NCBI GenBank assembly: GCA_028281945.1
Contig: JANQIW010000116.1
Location: forward strand, 1-39,490
DNA from: Prochloraceae cyanobacterium PL24a_bin.78
GTDB lineage: Bacteria > Cyanobacteriota > Cyanobacteriia > Cyanobacteriales > JANQIW01
DNA: 39,490 nucleotides
Direction of reading: 5' to 3'
Shown: piece by piece, positions 28,426 through 35,965 of the stretch
Layout: each line of letters opens with the position of its first letter
Numbering within the stretch: position 1 is the stretch's first letter
The notes under the pieces: model-generated
Seen by the model: only the letters and a program-made list of their open reading frames with translations
Told to the model about the DNA's origin: nothing
Database searches by the model: none
Position numbers and translations under genes: made by a program

Positions 28426-28500
28426 AAGATACAAATTCTGAGATTGTCCAAATAAAATCTATTATGAAATATATTATTTATGATAAAAATTCGAGATAAT

Positions 28501-29700
28501 TCACTGTAATCCTTTCTCTTCTAACAAATAATCGTATTCTTTCTTAATCTTTTCAAATACTATGGTTTCATCAAAACATTCAACTGCCCTTTGACGAGCG
28601 GCTTTACCCATTTTATTTCTTAACTCAGGATTTAACGCTAATTGTAAAATAGCATCTTTTAATGCTTTTGCATCTCCAATGGATACAAGTAAACCGGTTT
28701 TTCCCGAAATAATAGCTTCTCTTCCACCTTTGCTATTAGTAGCGATAGCCGGCTTAGCCATAGATGCAGCTTCCGCCAATACCATTCCAAAACCTTCTTG
28801 GTAATATGAAGGTAAAATAACCACATCCATTAGATAAATTAACTCAGGAATTTCGCTCCGAAAACCAGTAAAGATAACTTTTTCTTTGAGCTTTTCGTTC
28901 ATCGATATCATTTCTTTAATTTGCTCAAAAGTATTACTATCTCGATCGCTTGCCAAAACCCCACCGATTATCAATAACTTAGCATCATTAATTTGATTTA
29001 TAACCTCACCAAAAGCCTCAATAAGCTCGAAAACTCCTTTTTCTCGAACAATTCTACCGATAAAACCAGCAACAAAATCTGACTTTTGAATCGAAAACTC
29101 CTTTCGTAATAACTCTTGAGTTGTGGAATTTATCTTCTGGCGATCGAACCTTTGAGTATCCACACCCCCACTACCACAATGAAGACAAGTAACTTGAGAT
29201 TCCTTAGCAATGCCCAAGCGTACTATCTCCTTAGCATCAGATGAATTTATTGTAAAAGTATGGGTAGTTAAATAACCAGCAATTCGATCAGCTAAAATCG
29301 ATATTTCACGAGTAATCCAACTAGGTGAATCCCACCTCGATCCTCTCAAATGATAAATTATAATAGGAGTACCAGCCAAAGCGGCAGCTATTCTCCCCAA
29401 AAAAGAAGATACTGCATTGTGTGTATGAACAACATCATAATGATTACGGCGAATTAACTGCCACAACTGATAAATTCCACTTAGATGAGATAAAGCAATT
29501 AATTGTCTAGCAAGAGGAATTATAGTTACTGGAAATCCTAAAGCCTTTAATTTATCCACATATTCCCCTAGACTGCACGCAAATTCCACTGAGTAACCGC
29601 ATTCAGCTTGACGACGAGCGATAGGCGCAACTAATAAAGCCCCACTCATGGGATCAGCAACAATATGTAAAACTTTAATTTTTTTATTTGTTTCTTTCAT
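28501..29700 (-). CDS. GT4 family glycosyltransferase
   Basis: A 399-residue GT-B enzyme from the ATG at 29700 (MKETNKKIKVLHIVAD); a TTG at 29757 is open further upstream but adds a stretch unlike the family. The N-terminal domain contains ADPMSGALLVAPIARRQAE and DVVHTHNAVSSFLGRIAA, as in the EPS GT4 group; the donor motif is EGFGMVLAEAASMAKPAIA. It is on the opposite strand to the rest of the glycan genes, so it is transcribed on its own. The donor is unknown. Confidence 0.85.
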   Translation of the reverse strand: MKETNKKIKVLHIVADPMSGALLVAPIARRQAECGYSVEFACSLGEYVDKLKALGFPVTIIPLARQLIALSHLSGIYQLWQLIRRNHYDVVHTHNAVSSFLGRIAAALAGTPIIIYHLRGSRWDSPSWITREISILADRIAGYLTTHTFTINSSDAKEIVRLGIAKESQVTCLHCGSGGVDTQRFDRQKINSTTQELLRKEFSIQKSDFVAGFIGRIVREKGVFELIEAFGEVINQINDAKLLIIGGVLASDRDSNTFEQIKEMISMNEKLKEKVIFTGFRSEIPELIYLMDVVILPSYYQEGFGMVLAEAASMAKPAIATNSKGGREAIISGKTGLLVSIGDAKALKDAILQLALNPELRNKMGKAARQRAVECFDETIVFEKIKKEYDYLLEEKGLQ

Positions 29701-29945
29701 AGTCCAATTTATGATATTAATTTGTGATATGATCTTAATATATGTCTCAGCTATCAAAAACTATCAAATCATTCAATCCTGATTTAGATTTATAAACTTT
29801 AGAGAATATTATCACCTATTCTTTAATTACTATTTCTTTGATTACTATCTTACCTCTTAAAATCCCGTTAGTTTCAACCATTTATTCCCTAGAATATTTA
29901 AACATATTTGATTTTATTATTAACCATAAAAATGGAGTTTTAATC

Positions 29946-30503
29946 ATGTCTAAAGTAACAATTCAAGACTTAGAAAAAGTTCAAAATACCCTTAAAGAAG
30001 CAGGCTACGATTATCGTTTAGAATTAGAAAATGGGAGAATTTTAATCATGAATCCTTCAGATATTGAATCTAGTGAAATTGGCATTCGTTTTAGTGCTTT
30101 TTTATTTGCTTGGGTTAACCCTCGTCGCCTTGGGAGAATCTTTGAATCTTCCGGTGGTTTTATTTTACCAAATAACAATTTAAAAGCACCAGATATTTCT
30201 TTTGTTCGTGCTTCAAAACTAAAACAATCTATTCGTTATTTTGCCAAAGTAGTGCCAGATTTAGTAGTAGAAATTAAATCCCAAAGAGATCGCATTAAAC
30301 CCTTAGAAGACAAAATAAAAATTTTCCTCTCCCTAGGTACAGAAGTAGGAATCCTAATTAATTCCGACGAAAAAATAGTAACAATTTATCGAAATACAGA
30401 AAATCCTGTTACATTAACAAATGAAGATATCCTCACAATTCCTGAATTATTTCCCGGCTGGGAATTGCCAATTAACGAAATTTGGCCTCTTGAATTTGAT
30501 TAA
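29946..30503 (+). CDS. Uma2 family endonuclease
   Basis: A 185-residue Uma2/DUF820 protein. I start at the ATG at 29946 (MSKVTIQDL), preceded by GGAG about eight bases upstream; the frame is open to 29838 but that extension is AT-rich and atypical. The landmarks are APDISFVRASKL, PDLVVEIKSQRD and the lysine-containing EDKIKIFLSLG, with a C-terminal LFPGWELPINEIWPLEF typical of the family. It is unrelated in detail to the tandem copies at 17.5-18.7 kb. It sits between the minus-strand glycosyltransferase and the PglC-like gene. Confidence 0.85.
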   Translation: MSKVTIQDLEKVQNTLKEAGYDYRLELENGRILIMNPSDIESSEIGIRFSAFLFAWVNPRRLGRIFESSGGFILPNNNLKAPDISFVRASKLKQSIRYFAKVVPDLVVEIKSQRDRIKPLEDKIKIFLSLGTEVGILINSDEKIVTIYRNTENPVTLTNEDILTIPELFPGWELPINEIWPLEFD

Positions 30504-30655
30504 CCATAAACCAAATCTCATGACAAAAATAAGTCTATATAATTATTAATTATTAATCCTCAATTTTCCATTGTAATAATACTCTTGTTTTCTCCAAAAC
30601 CATTTTAAACTAATCAACAAACATTAAAATTAACAACAATAACAATCCCAAAATT

Positions 30656-31276
30656 ATGACCCCAAAAATGACAAAAATTATTAAATTAATAGCCGATGAA
30701 ATCATAGCAACCATCGCCCTAATAATGCTTTTACCATTATTATTAATAATCGCCTTAATTATTTACTTCACCATGGGAAAACCAATCCTCTTTTGCCAGC
30801 AACGCCCAGGAAAAAATAGCCAAATTTTTACTTTCTATAAATTTCGCACCATGACAAACCATCAAGATAGTGAAGGCAATCTCCTCCCAGATTCCCAAAG
30901 AATCACTTCCATAGGAAACTTTTTACGGAAAACCAGTTTAGATGAACTTCCTCAACTCTGGAATGTGGTAAAAGGAGATATGAGTATTATAGGACCTCGC
31001 CCTCTTTTAGTTAAATACTTAGATTGTTATACCCCACAACAAGCCCGCCGTCACGAAGTCAAACCCGGAATTACAGGTTGGGCACAGATTAATGGCAGAA
31101 ATACTCTCAATTGGGAAGAGAAATTTCAATTTGATGTTTGGTATGTGGACAATTGGAGTCTCTGGCTTGACCTCAAAATTTTATTTTTAACTGTAATAAA
31201 AGTACTCAAACGTGAGGGAATTTCATCTCAAAATAGTGCAACTATGGAGGAGTTTAAGGGTAATTCTTCTTTATAG
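30656..31276 (+). CDS. PglC-like phosphoglycosyl transferase (initiating sugar transferase)
   Basis: A 206-residue monotopic phosphoglycosyl transferase, the small form without the extra membrane helices of WbaP. A single N-terminal hydrophobic segment (about 15-39) contains the LLP proline that kinks the re-entrant helix. The catalytic Asp-Glu dyad is D96-E97 in RKTSLDELPQLWN, followed by GDMSIIGPRPLL and VKPGITGWAQINGRN. It transfers a sugar phosphate to undecaprenyl phosphate, starting a lipid-linked glycan. C. jejuni PglC uses UDP-diNAc-bacillosamine; the pglD-E-F genes 3 kb away suggest the same substrate. No clear ribosome site; ATG at residue 5 is an alternative. Confidence 0.85.
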   Translation: MTPKMTKIIKLIADEIIATIALIMLLPLLLIIALIIYFTMGKPILFCQQRPGKNSQIFTFYKFRTMTNHQDSEGNLLPDSQRITSIGNFLRKTSLDELPQLWNVVKGDMSIIGPRPLLVKYLDCYTPQQARRHEVKPGITGWAQINGRNTLNWEEKFQFDVWYVDNWSLWLDLKILFLTVIKVLKREGISSQNSATMEEFKGNSSL

Positions 31277-31307
31277 TGATCTTTGATCGGAAAATTAAAA
31301 GATGATT

Positions 31308-31352
31308 TATAATCTAATTTAGGTAATATTTCTAATCTCTATTAGATATAAT
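31308..31352 (+). promoter_or_regulatory. Possible -10 elements for the GUN4 gene
   Basis: Two perfect TATAAT hexamers (31308-31313 and 31347-31352) precede the GUN4 start at 31384. Neither has a convincing -35, and the spacer is AT-rich, so this is suggestive only. Confidence 0.3.
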
Positions 31353-31383
31353 AATTGTATAGTAATAATAAACCTCAAAAGTA

Positions 31384-32121
31384 ATGATTAAAGAAAAACT
31401 GGAAGAAGCTAAAAAAATTTATCTAAAAAAAATAGCATATTTAGAATATGAAATTGCCATAAGTGCTAGTCTAATAAACAATTTTGAACTAGAAGAAAGA
31501 ATAAGAGAATACGAGAAAAAAATTGAGCGACTTAATGAGCGACTAAAAAAAATAGATGATCAAGAAAAATCCACTTTTGAACAATCAACTACCTCATATG
31601 AATTTATATCTGATTCTCAATCAACTCCAGAAACACTTCATCTTTTAAGTGCAGTAGGAGTAGATTATTCTAATTTAAGAAATTTACTCGCAGCCCAAAA
31701 ATGGAAAGAAGCTGACTATGAAACCTATCGTGTAATGCTTCAAGTGGCAGGCAAACAAGAAGGAGATTTATTCTGGGAAAAAGATATCAAAAATTTCCCA
31801 TGCTCAGATCTGTATAACATCAATAATTTATGGGTACACTACAGCAATGGCCATTTTGGATTTAGCTATCAAAAAAGAATTTATCAAGAATTAAGTAGCA
31901 TGAGAGAGTATAATAGGGAAGTATGGAATAATTTTGGTGATCTAGTAGGATGGCGCGTGGAAGAAAAATGGATAAACTATGAAAACTACAATTTCTCCTT
32001 AGATGCACCTAAGGGGCATTTACCTGTAGTACGGGGCACTTCTGTAGTTGCTGGGATGTTTAGATTGTGGTTTGGTGTTGTCTCTTCTCTCGCGTCAAGA
32101 CTTGTAAACTGTAACATATAA
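31384..32121 (+). CDS. GUN4 domain protein with N-terminal coiled coil
   Basis: A 245-residue protein. Residues 1-60 form a charged coiled coil (ERIREYEKKIERLNERLKKI). Residues 92-225 form a GUN4 domain: LRNLLAAQKWKEADYETYRV, FPCSDLYNINNLWVHYSNGH, FGFSYQKRIYQELSSM, and a final LDAPKGHLPV. GUN4 binds porphyrins and activates Mg-chelatase, but the coiled-coil paralogues in cyanobacteria are of unknown function. The C-terminus (RLWFGVVSSLASRLVNCN) is short and hydrophobic. It is placed between glycan genes and a toxin-antitoxin pair. Confidence 0.85.
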   Translation: MIKEKLEEAKKIYLKKIAYLEYEIAISASLINNFELEERIREYEKKIERLNERLKKIDDQEKSTFEQSTTSYEFISDSQSTPETLHLLSAVGVDYSNLRNLLAAQKWKEADYETYRVMLQVAGKQEGDLFWEKDIKNFPCSDLYNINNLWVHYSNGHFGFSYQKRIYQELSSMREYNREVWNNFGDLVGWRVEEKWINYENYNFSLDAPKGHLPVVRGTSVVAGMFRLWFGVVSSLASRLVNCNI

Positions 32122-32149
32122 GAACTTAATTTTTCCATTTCAAAAGTAA

Positions 32150-32159
32150 GGCGATCGCC
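32150..32159. repeat. HIP1 palindrome GGCGATCGCC
   Basis: The 10-base palindrome contains the cyanobacterial HIP1 octamer GCGATCGC. It lies between the convergent GUN4 and VapC genes. It is the only complete octamer I found in the window. Confidence 0.8.
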
Positions 32160-32189
32160 ATTTTTCCAAAAAAAAATCATCCAAAAACT

Positions 32190-32636
32190 TCATATCCATG
32201 ATGATAAAAGAAAAGGTTGAACACGATTTATTCTTTGAAAATCACCATCGGCAGATACTAGAGTTAAATTATGTTGAATAGCAGTTGCCACAATCCAGAG
32301 ATCGTGATCGGAAAAACCTAAATCCATTATACTTGTTCGACGACGTTTGCTTTTTTCTTTAGGAGCAAAAGTATTAAAAACCAATGCTTTAACACGACTA
32401 TAAATAAGAGAAGTTTCTTTATCAATAAAATAAATATCTACGTCATCTAAAAATGCTTCTACTGCAAGAAGATTTTCTACTTTTTTTGTTGATTTTTCTG
32501 TCATGTATAAAAGCTCAGTATAGGTTATAATACTAATCCCCATTACATCATCCGAATAATTTTTTGAAGTATTGATTACTTTAGTATTCCCATTAATAAT
32601 ATAACTACAGTGGTTTGTATCTAGCAAATAAGGCAT
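32190..32636 (-). CDS. PIN-domain toxin (VapC-like)
   Basis: A 148-residue PIN-domain ribonuclease starting at the ATG at 32636 (MPYLLDTNHCSYI); the longer frame to 32687 overlaps the preceding gene. The acidic metal-binding residues are present: D6 in LLDTNHC, E41 in ITYTELLYM, D112 in FSDHDLWIVATA and D130 in LVSADGDF. VapC toxins cleave tRNA or rRNA to arrest growth. A basic segment (KEKSKRRR, about 93-100) lies just before the DLWIVA helix. It is five bases downstream of the antitoxin candidate on the same strand. Confidence 0.85.
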   Translation of the reverse strand: MPYLLDTNHCSYIINGNTKVINTSKNYSDDVMGISIITYTELLYMTEKSTKKVENLLAVEAFLDDVDIYFIDKETSLIYSRVKALVFNTFAPKEKSKRRRTSIMDLGFSDHDLWIVATAIQHNLTLVSADGDFQRINRVQPFLLSSWI

Positions 32637-32641
32637 AATCC

Positions 32642-32908
32642 TTAAAATTTCGATTTTGAGCGAGTTTCCCGTACAAAATTTAAACATTCTTCCAAATCAT
32701 CACCCTGCCATGTATTAGCATGCTTGAGTAAATCCTTGATTTTTTTTCCTCTTTTAATAGGAGGTATTGTATCGAAAGATGTTAAATCACTATAATTTTC
32801 AACTTCAATAGAATCAAGAAAGCTACTCACTAAAGCTAGTTTTTCCGATGATAGTTTATCTAATTGGTTGTCAATTTTTTCTCGTAATTCAGTCATAATT
32901 AAATCCAT
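32642..32908 (-). CDS. Probable antitoxin of the VapC-like toxin
   Basis: An 88-residue protein (84 if the ATG at 32896 is used) just upstream of the PIN toxin. It is helical, with LREKIDNQLDKLSSEKLALVS followed by FLDSIEV, and a charged C-terminal part (KKIKDLLKHANTWQGDDLEE) likely to wrap the toxin. I see no classic AbrB or ribbon-helix-helix motif; small upstream genes with a KLxxEKLxxVxxFLDxL-type helix are common cyanobacterial PIN partners. A TATAAT on the minus strand (plus 32954-32959) is a possible -10. Confidence 0.7.
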   Translation of the reverse strand: MDLIMTELREKIDNQLDKLSSEKLALVSSFLDSIEVENYSDLTSFDTIPPIKRGKKIKDLLKHANTWQGDDLEECLNFVRETRSKSKF

Positions 32909-33002
32909 CCATTATACTTATTATTATCTTAACAAATCCTACTTCTAGATAACATTATAGAAAAACCTAGATGGCAATATTGGAATCGAAACAGGAGAAA
33001 AA

Positions 33003-34016
33003 ATGTCCAACTTTCCTCACGACGAATTCGCAAAAGAATATTTATCGGAAATTTGCCAAAATTATGGAAAAACAATTACTTCTGCCGACGTAAAAAGTGA
33101 AAGAAGACAAGTAGACATCTTATTTAATCCGACAAAAGAAGTTCCTACATCTTCAGATACTTTAGGATTATTAGGTAGAATATTACAAAAATATTGTTTA
33201 CTAGAAATTTTCCGTAATAAAGTACAACCAGAAGAAATAAAAGATTGTTTAACTAAGTTATTCGATCTTCAAAGAACTACAATTAAAGAGTCCAAAAAAC
33301 AAAAAAAAGCCAAGAATTTAAGAGAAATACCCGTTTTATGGATAATAACTCCCACAATTTCTGCCGAGATTTTAACCAGTTTTGGAGCTATTCCCAAAGA
33401 AGAATGGGATGTTGGGATTTATTTTTTACCTCCAGCCTTCGATACAGGAATAGTAGCAGTTCACCAACTTGAAGTATCCCAAGAAACTTTATGGTTACGA
33501 ATCTTAGGTAGAGGAAAAGTCCAAGCTAAAGCAGTAGAGGAATTAAAATCATTACCCGAAAATTACCCCTACCGAGAAATTGTACTAGAATTAATATATG
33601 GTTTATGGGATACATTACAAAGAAATCAACGACTATCAAAACCATTAGAAACCCAAGACGTGGAGATTATTATGAGTTTGAGAAATATTTATCGTGAATC
33701 CATGGCTCGATTAAAAGAAGAAGCAACAAGAGAAGGAAGACAAATAGGAATAGAAGAAGGAAGACAAGAAGGAAGACAAGAAGGAAGACAAGAAGGAAAA
33801 CAAGAAAATATAAAAAATAATATTATCAGTATTCTAGAAAAGCGTTTTCAAACAATTTCTTCTCAATTAAAAAATCTAATTAATAGTCTTTCTGATATAA
33901 CTCAATTAGAAGCTCTTCTCTTAGAAACCATTAGTGTTAATTCTTTGGAGGATTTTCAAAAGTTAATTGAATCACAAGATGATTTCAAAAACTTGATTGA
34001 ATCACAAGATGATTAA
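33003..34016 (+). CDS. Rpn-like PD-(D/E)xK nuclease family protein with EGRQ repeats
   Basis: A 337-residue protein of a large cyanobacterial family with an Rpn/PDDEXK-type N-terminal domain: HDEFAKEYLSEIC, ERRQVDILFNP (D38), LLGRILQKYCLLEIFRNK and GIYFLPPAFDTGIVAVHQL. A tetrapeptide EGRQ repeat (about 252-266) leads into a helical C-terminus; database entries for such proteins are often called flagellar assembly protein H because of that repeat, without functional basis. A 10-residue block ending LIESQDD is duplicated at the extreme C-terminus. AGGAG five bases before the ATG supports the start. Confidence 0.8.
   Translation: MSNFPHDEFAKEYLSEICQNYGKTITSADVKSERRQVDILFNPTKEVPTSSDTLGLLGRILQKYCLLEIFRNKVQPEEIKDCLTKLFDLQRTTIKESKKQKKAKNLREIPVLWIITPTISAEILTSFGAIPKEEWDVGIYFLPPAFDTGIVAVHQLEVSQETLWLRILGRGKVQAKAVEELKSLPENYPYREIVLELIYGLWDTLQRNQRLSKPLETQDVEIIMSLRNIYRESMARLKEEATREGRQIGIEEGRQEGRQEGRQEGKQENIKNNIISILEKRFQTISSQLKNLINSLSDITQLEALLLETISVNSLEDFQKLIESQDDFKNLIESQDD
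33756..33803. repeat. 12-bp tandem repeat encoding EGRQ
   Basis: Four adjacent copies of GAAGGAAGACAA, the last with one change, keep the reading frame of the Rpn-like gene and code for EGRQ units. Confidence 0.9.
33966..34014. repeat. 30-bp tandem duplication at the 3' end of the Rpn-like gene
   Basis: ATTGAATCACAAGATGATT occurs at 33966-33984 and 33996-34014, period 30. It repeats the last ten codons in frame, giving LIESQDD twice before the TAA. Confidence 0.85.
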
Positions 34017-34054
34017 ATTTTATCATAATTATATTAATTTAAAATTTTATTCAC

Positions 34055-34061
34055 AAGGAGG
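34055..34061 (+). promoter_or_regulatory. Strong Shine-Dalgarno AAGGAGG before a short ORF
   Basis: AAGGAGG lies 11 bases upstream of an ATG at 34073, which opens a 53-codon ORF (MAQFFMNPNIYPLF) overlapping the start of the PglD-like gene in another frame. The PglD ATG at 34140 itself has no ribosome site. The short ORF may be a leader coupling translation, or the site may be a relic. Confidence 0.4.
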
Positions 34062-34139
34062 ATAATATACTTATGGCGCAATTCTTTATGAACCCAAATA
34101 TATATCCTCTTTTTTCTATCTCTTATTTTTATAGAACCA

Positions 34140-34778
34140 ATGATATATTTATACGGAAGCGGTGGTCATGCCAAAGTAATCCTAGACATATTACACAAAC
34201 AAAACCGATGGCCCGAAGCATTTCTAGACGATAACCCACCCCATGAAAAAAAACAAATACACGGAGTGCCCATCTACTTAGCCTCAGAAATACTGCCAAA
34301 AATAGACCCAAAAAATAGCCAATGGATAGTAGCCATAGGCAACAACAAAATTCGACAACAAATAGCCCATCAACTTCAAAATCAAGGCCATACATTTACC
34401 ACCGCCATACATCCATCAGCCCAAATCGCATTAGGAGTAGAAATTGCCCACGGCACCGTTGTGATGGCAAATGCAGTTATCAACACCGACACAAAAATAG
34501 GCCATCACGTCATCGTCAATACCGGTGCCACTATCGATCACGATTGTATTATAAAAGATTATGCACATATAGCCCCAGGTTGTGCCCTTTGTGGTGGAGT
34601 GAAAATAGGAGAAAGAGTCTTGCTAGGAGTAGGTTCAGCCGTTTGTCCTACCATGGAAATAGGCGATGGTACAATTTGTGGAGCCGGTACAATAATAGTT
34701 AAATCAATGCCATCAGATGCTTTAATATATGGATGCCCTGGTAAAATTATCAAAACCAATTATTCTAAATCAAATTAA
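34140..34778 (+). CDS. pglD: PglD-like UDP-sugar N-acetyltransferase
   Basis: A 212-residue acetyltransferase of the PglD/NeuD group. The N-terminal UDP-sugar-binding domain starts IYLYGSGGHAKVILDIL; a left-handed beta-helix of hexapeptide repeats follows (about 95-195). The likely catalytic histidine is H134 in ATIDHDCIIKD, with H143 in AHIAPG nearby. In C. jejuni PglD acetylates the C4 amine of UDP-4-amino-bacillosamine precursor using acetyl-CoA. The aminotransferase gene begins 10 bases after its stop and the PglF-like gene follows, giving the pathway set. Confidence 0.85.
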   Translation: MIYLYGSGGHAKVILDILHKQNRWPEAFLDDNPPHEKKQIHGVPIYLASEILPKIDPKNSQWIVAIGNNKIRQQIAHQLQNQGHTFTTAIHPSAQIALGVEIAHGTVVMANAVINTDTKIGHHVIVNTGATIDHDCIIKDYAHIAPGCALCGGVKIGERVLLGVGSAVCPTMEIGDGTICGAGTIIVKSMPSDALIYGCPGKIIKTNYSKSN

Positions 34779-34788
34779 ATTAAATTAA

Positions 34789-35928
34789 ATGACAAAAAGA
34801 ATTTTGCTATCCACCCCTCACATGAGCGGGGAAGAAATTAAATTCATTCAAGAAGCCTTTGATACCAATTGGATCGCACCCGTAGGACCCAATATAGAAG
34901 CATTTGAGGAAGAATTTTGCCAAGTTATAGGAGGAGGATATGCCGCCGCCCTTAGTGCAGGAACCGCAGCCTTACACCTTGCCCTTCGACTTGTAGGTGT
35001 TTCCCCCGGAGATGAAGTATTTTGCTCCACACTTACCTTTATTGCCACCGCTAACCCCATAGTTTATCAAAAAGCAAAACCAGTATTTATCGATAGCGAT
35101 GGAATTTCTTGGAATATGGATCCCAATCTCTTAGCAGAAACCATAGAATATCGAGCCAAAATCGGCAAATTACCTAAAGCCGTGATCTTAGTACACTTGT
35201 ACGGACAAAGTGCGGATATCGATCCCATCTTAAAAGTTTGTAATAATTATTCAATTCCATTGATAGAAGACGCAGCAGAGGCATTAGGAGCAACTTACAA
35301 AGGCAAAGCACCAGGAACATTCGGTAAAATAGGTATCTATTCTTTTAATGGCAATAAAATTATCACCACCTCTGGAGGAGGAATGTTGGTATCAAAAGAT
35401 CCCCAACTGGTAACTAAAGCCAAGTTTTTAGCCACTCAAGCACGGGATCCTGCACCTCATTACCAACACTCAGAAATTGGCTATAACTACCGCCTCAGCA
35501 ATATTTTAGCCGGTGTAGGCAGAGGTCAATTGAAAGTATTACAAGACAGAGTAGCAGCCAGACGAAAAAACTTTGAAATCTATCAGCAAGAATTAGGAAA
35601 CTTGCCAGGAATCCAATTTATGCCAGAAGCATCCTACGGTAAAACCACCCGCTGGTTAACTTGTATTACCGTCGATCCTAAAAAATTCGGTGTAGACAGA
35701 GAAACATTGCGTTTAAAGCTTAATGAAAAGCACATAGAAACTCGTCCTGTTTGGAAACCTTTACACCTTCAACCTGTCTTTGCTGATTGTGAGTGCATTG
35801 GTGGTACTATAGCCGAAGATTTATTTACTAATGGACTTTGTTTGCCTTCAGGATCTAACTTAAAAATAGAGGATTTAAAAAGAGTCATCAACGCCATAAT
35901 TCAAGTTAGTAACTATACTAGATCTTAA
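34789..35928 (+). CDS. pglE: PglE-like PLP aminotransferase (DegT/DnrJ/EryC1/StrS family)
   Basis: A 379-residue PLP-dependent sugar aminotransferase. The Schiff-base lysine is K190 in YSFNGNKIITTSGGGML, D161 in LIEDAAEALGA holds the pyridine ring, and SAGTAALHLAL (56-66) binds the phosphate. The GNKIITTSGGG form is that of the PglE/LegC-type subgroup, which aminates UDP-4-keto-6-deoxy-GlcNAc at C4. The expected product is the PglD substrate. AAATT pentamers (34772-34790) span the pglD stop and this gene's start; there is no evident ribosome site. Confidence 0.86.
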   Translation: MTKRILLSTPHMSGEEIKFIQEAFDTNWIAPVGPNIEAFEEEFCQVIGGGYAAALSAGTAALHLALRLVGVSPGDEVFCSTLTFIATANPIVYQKAKPVFIDSDGISWNMDPNLLAETIEYRAKIGKLPKAVILVHLYGQSADIDPILKVCNNYSIPLIEDAAEALGATYKGKAPGTFGKIGIYSFNGNKIITTSGGGMLVSKDPQLVTKAKFLATQARDPAPHYQHSEIGYNYRLSNILAGVGRGQLKVLQDRVAARRKNFEIYQQELGNLPGIQFMPEASYGKTTRWLTCITVDPKKFGVDRETLRLKLNEKHIETRPVWKPLHLQPVFADCECIGGTIAEDLFTNGLCLPSGSNLKIEDLKRVINAIIQVSNYTRS

Positions 35929-35965
35929 CTTTTAATTTAATCAATATAAACATCTATCTTTAGCA

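Noticed and set aside
33003..34016. Flagellar assembly protein H annotation for the EGRQ-repeat protein
   Set aside because: The resemblance comes from the low-complexity EGRQ repeat; there are no flagellar genes in the window, and the N-terminus matches the Rpn-like family.
34322..34702. 126-codon ORF rich in R, S and H inside pglD
   Set aside because: Out-of-frame shadow of the hexapeptide-repeat gene; its composition is that of a frameshifted repeat protein.
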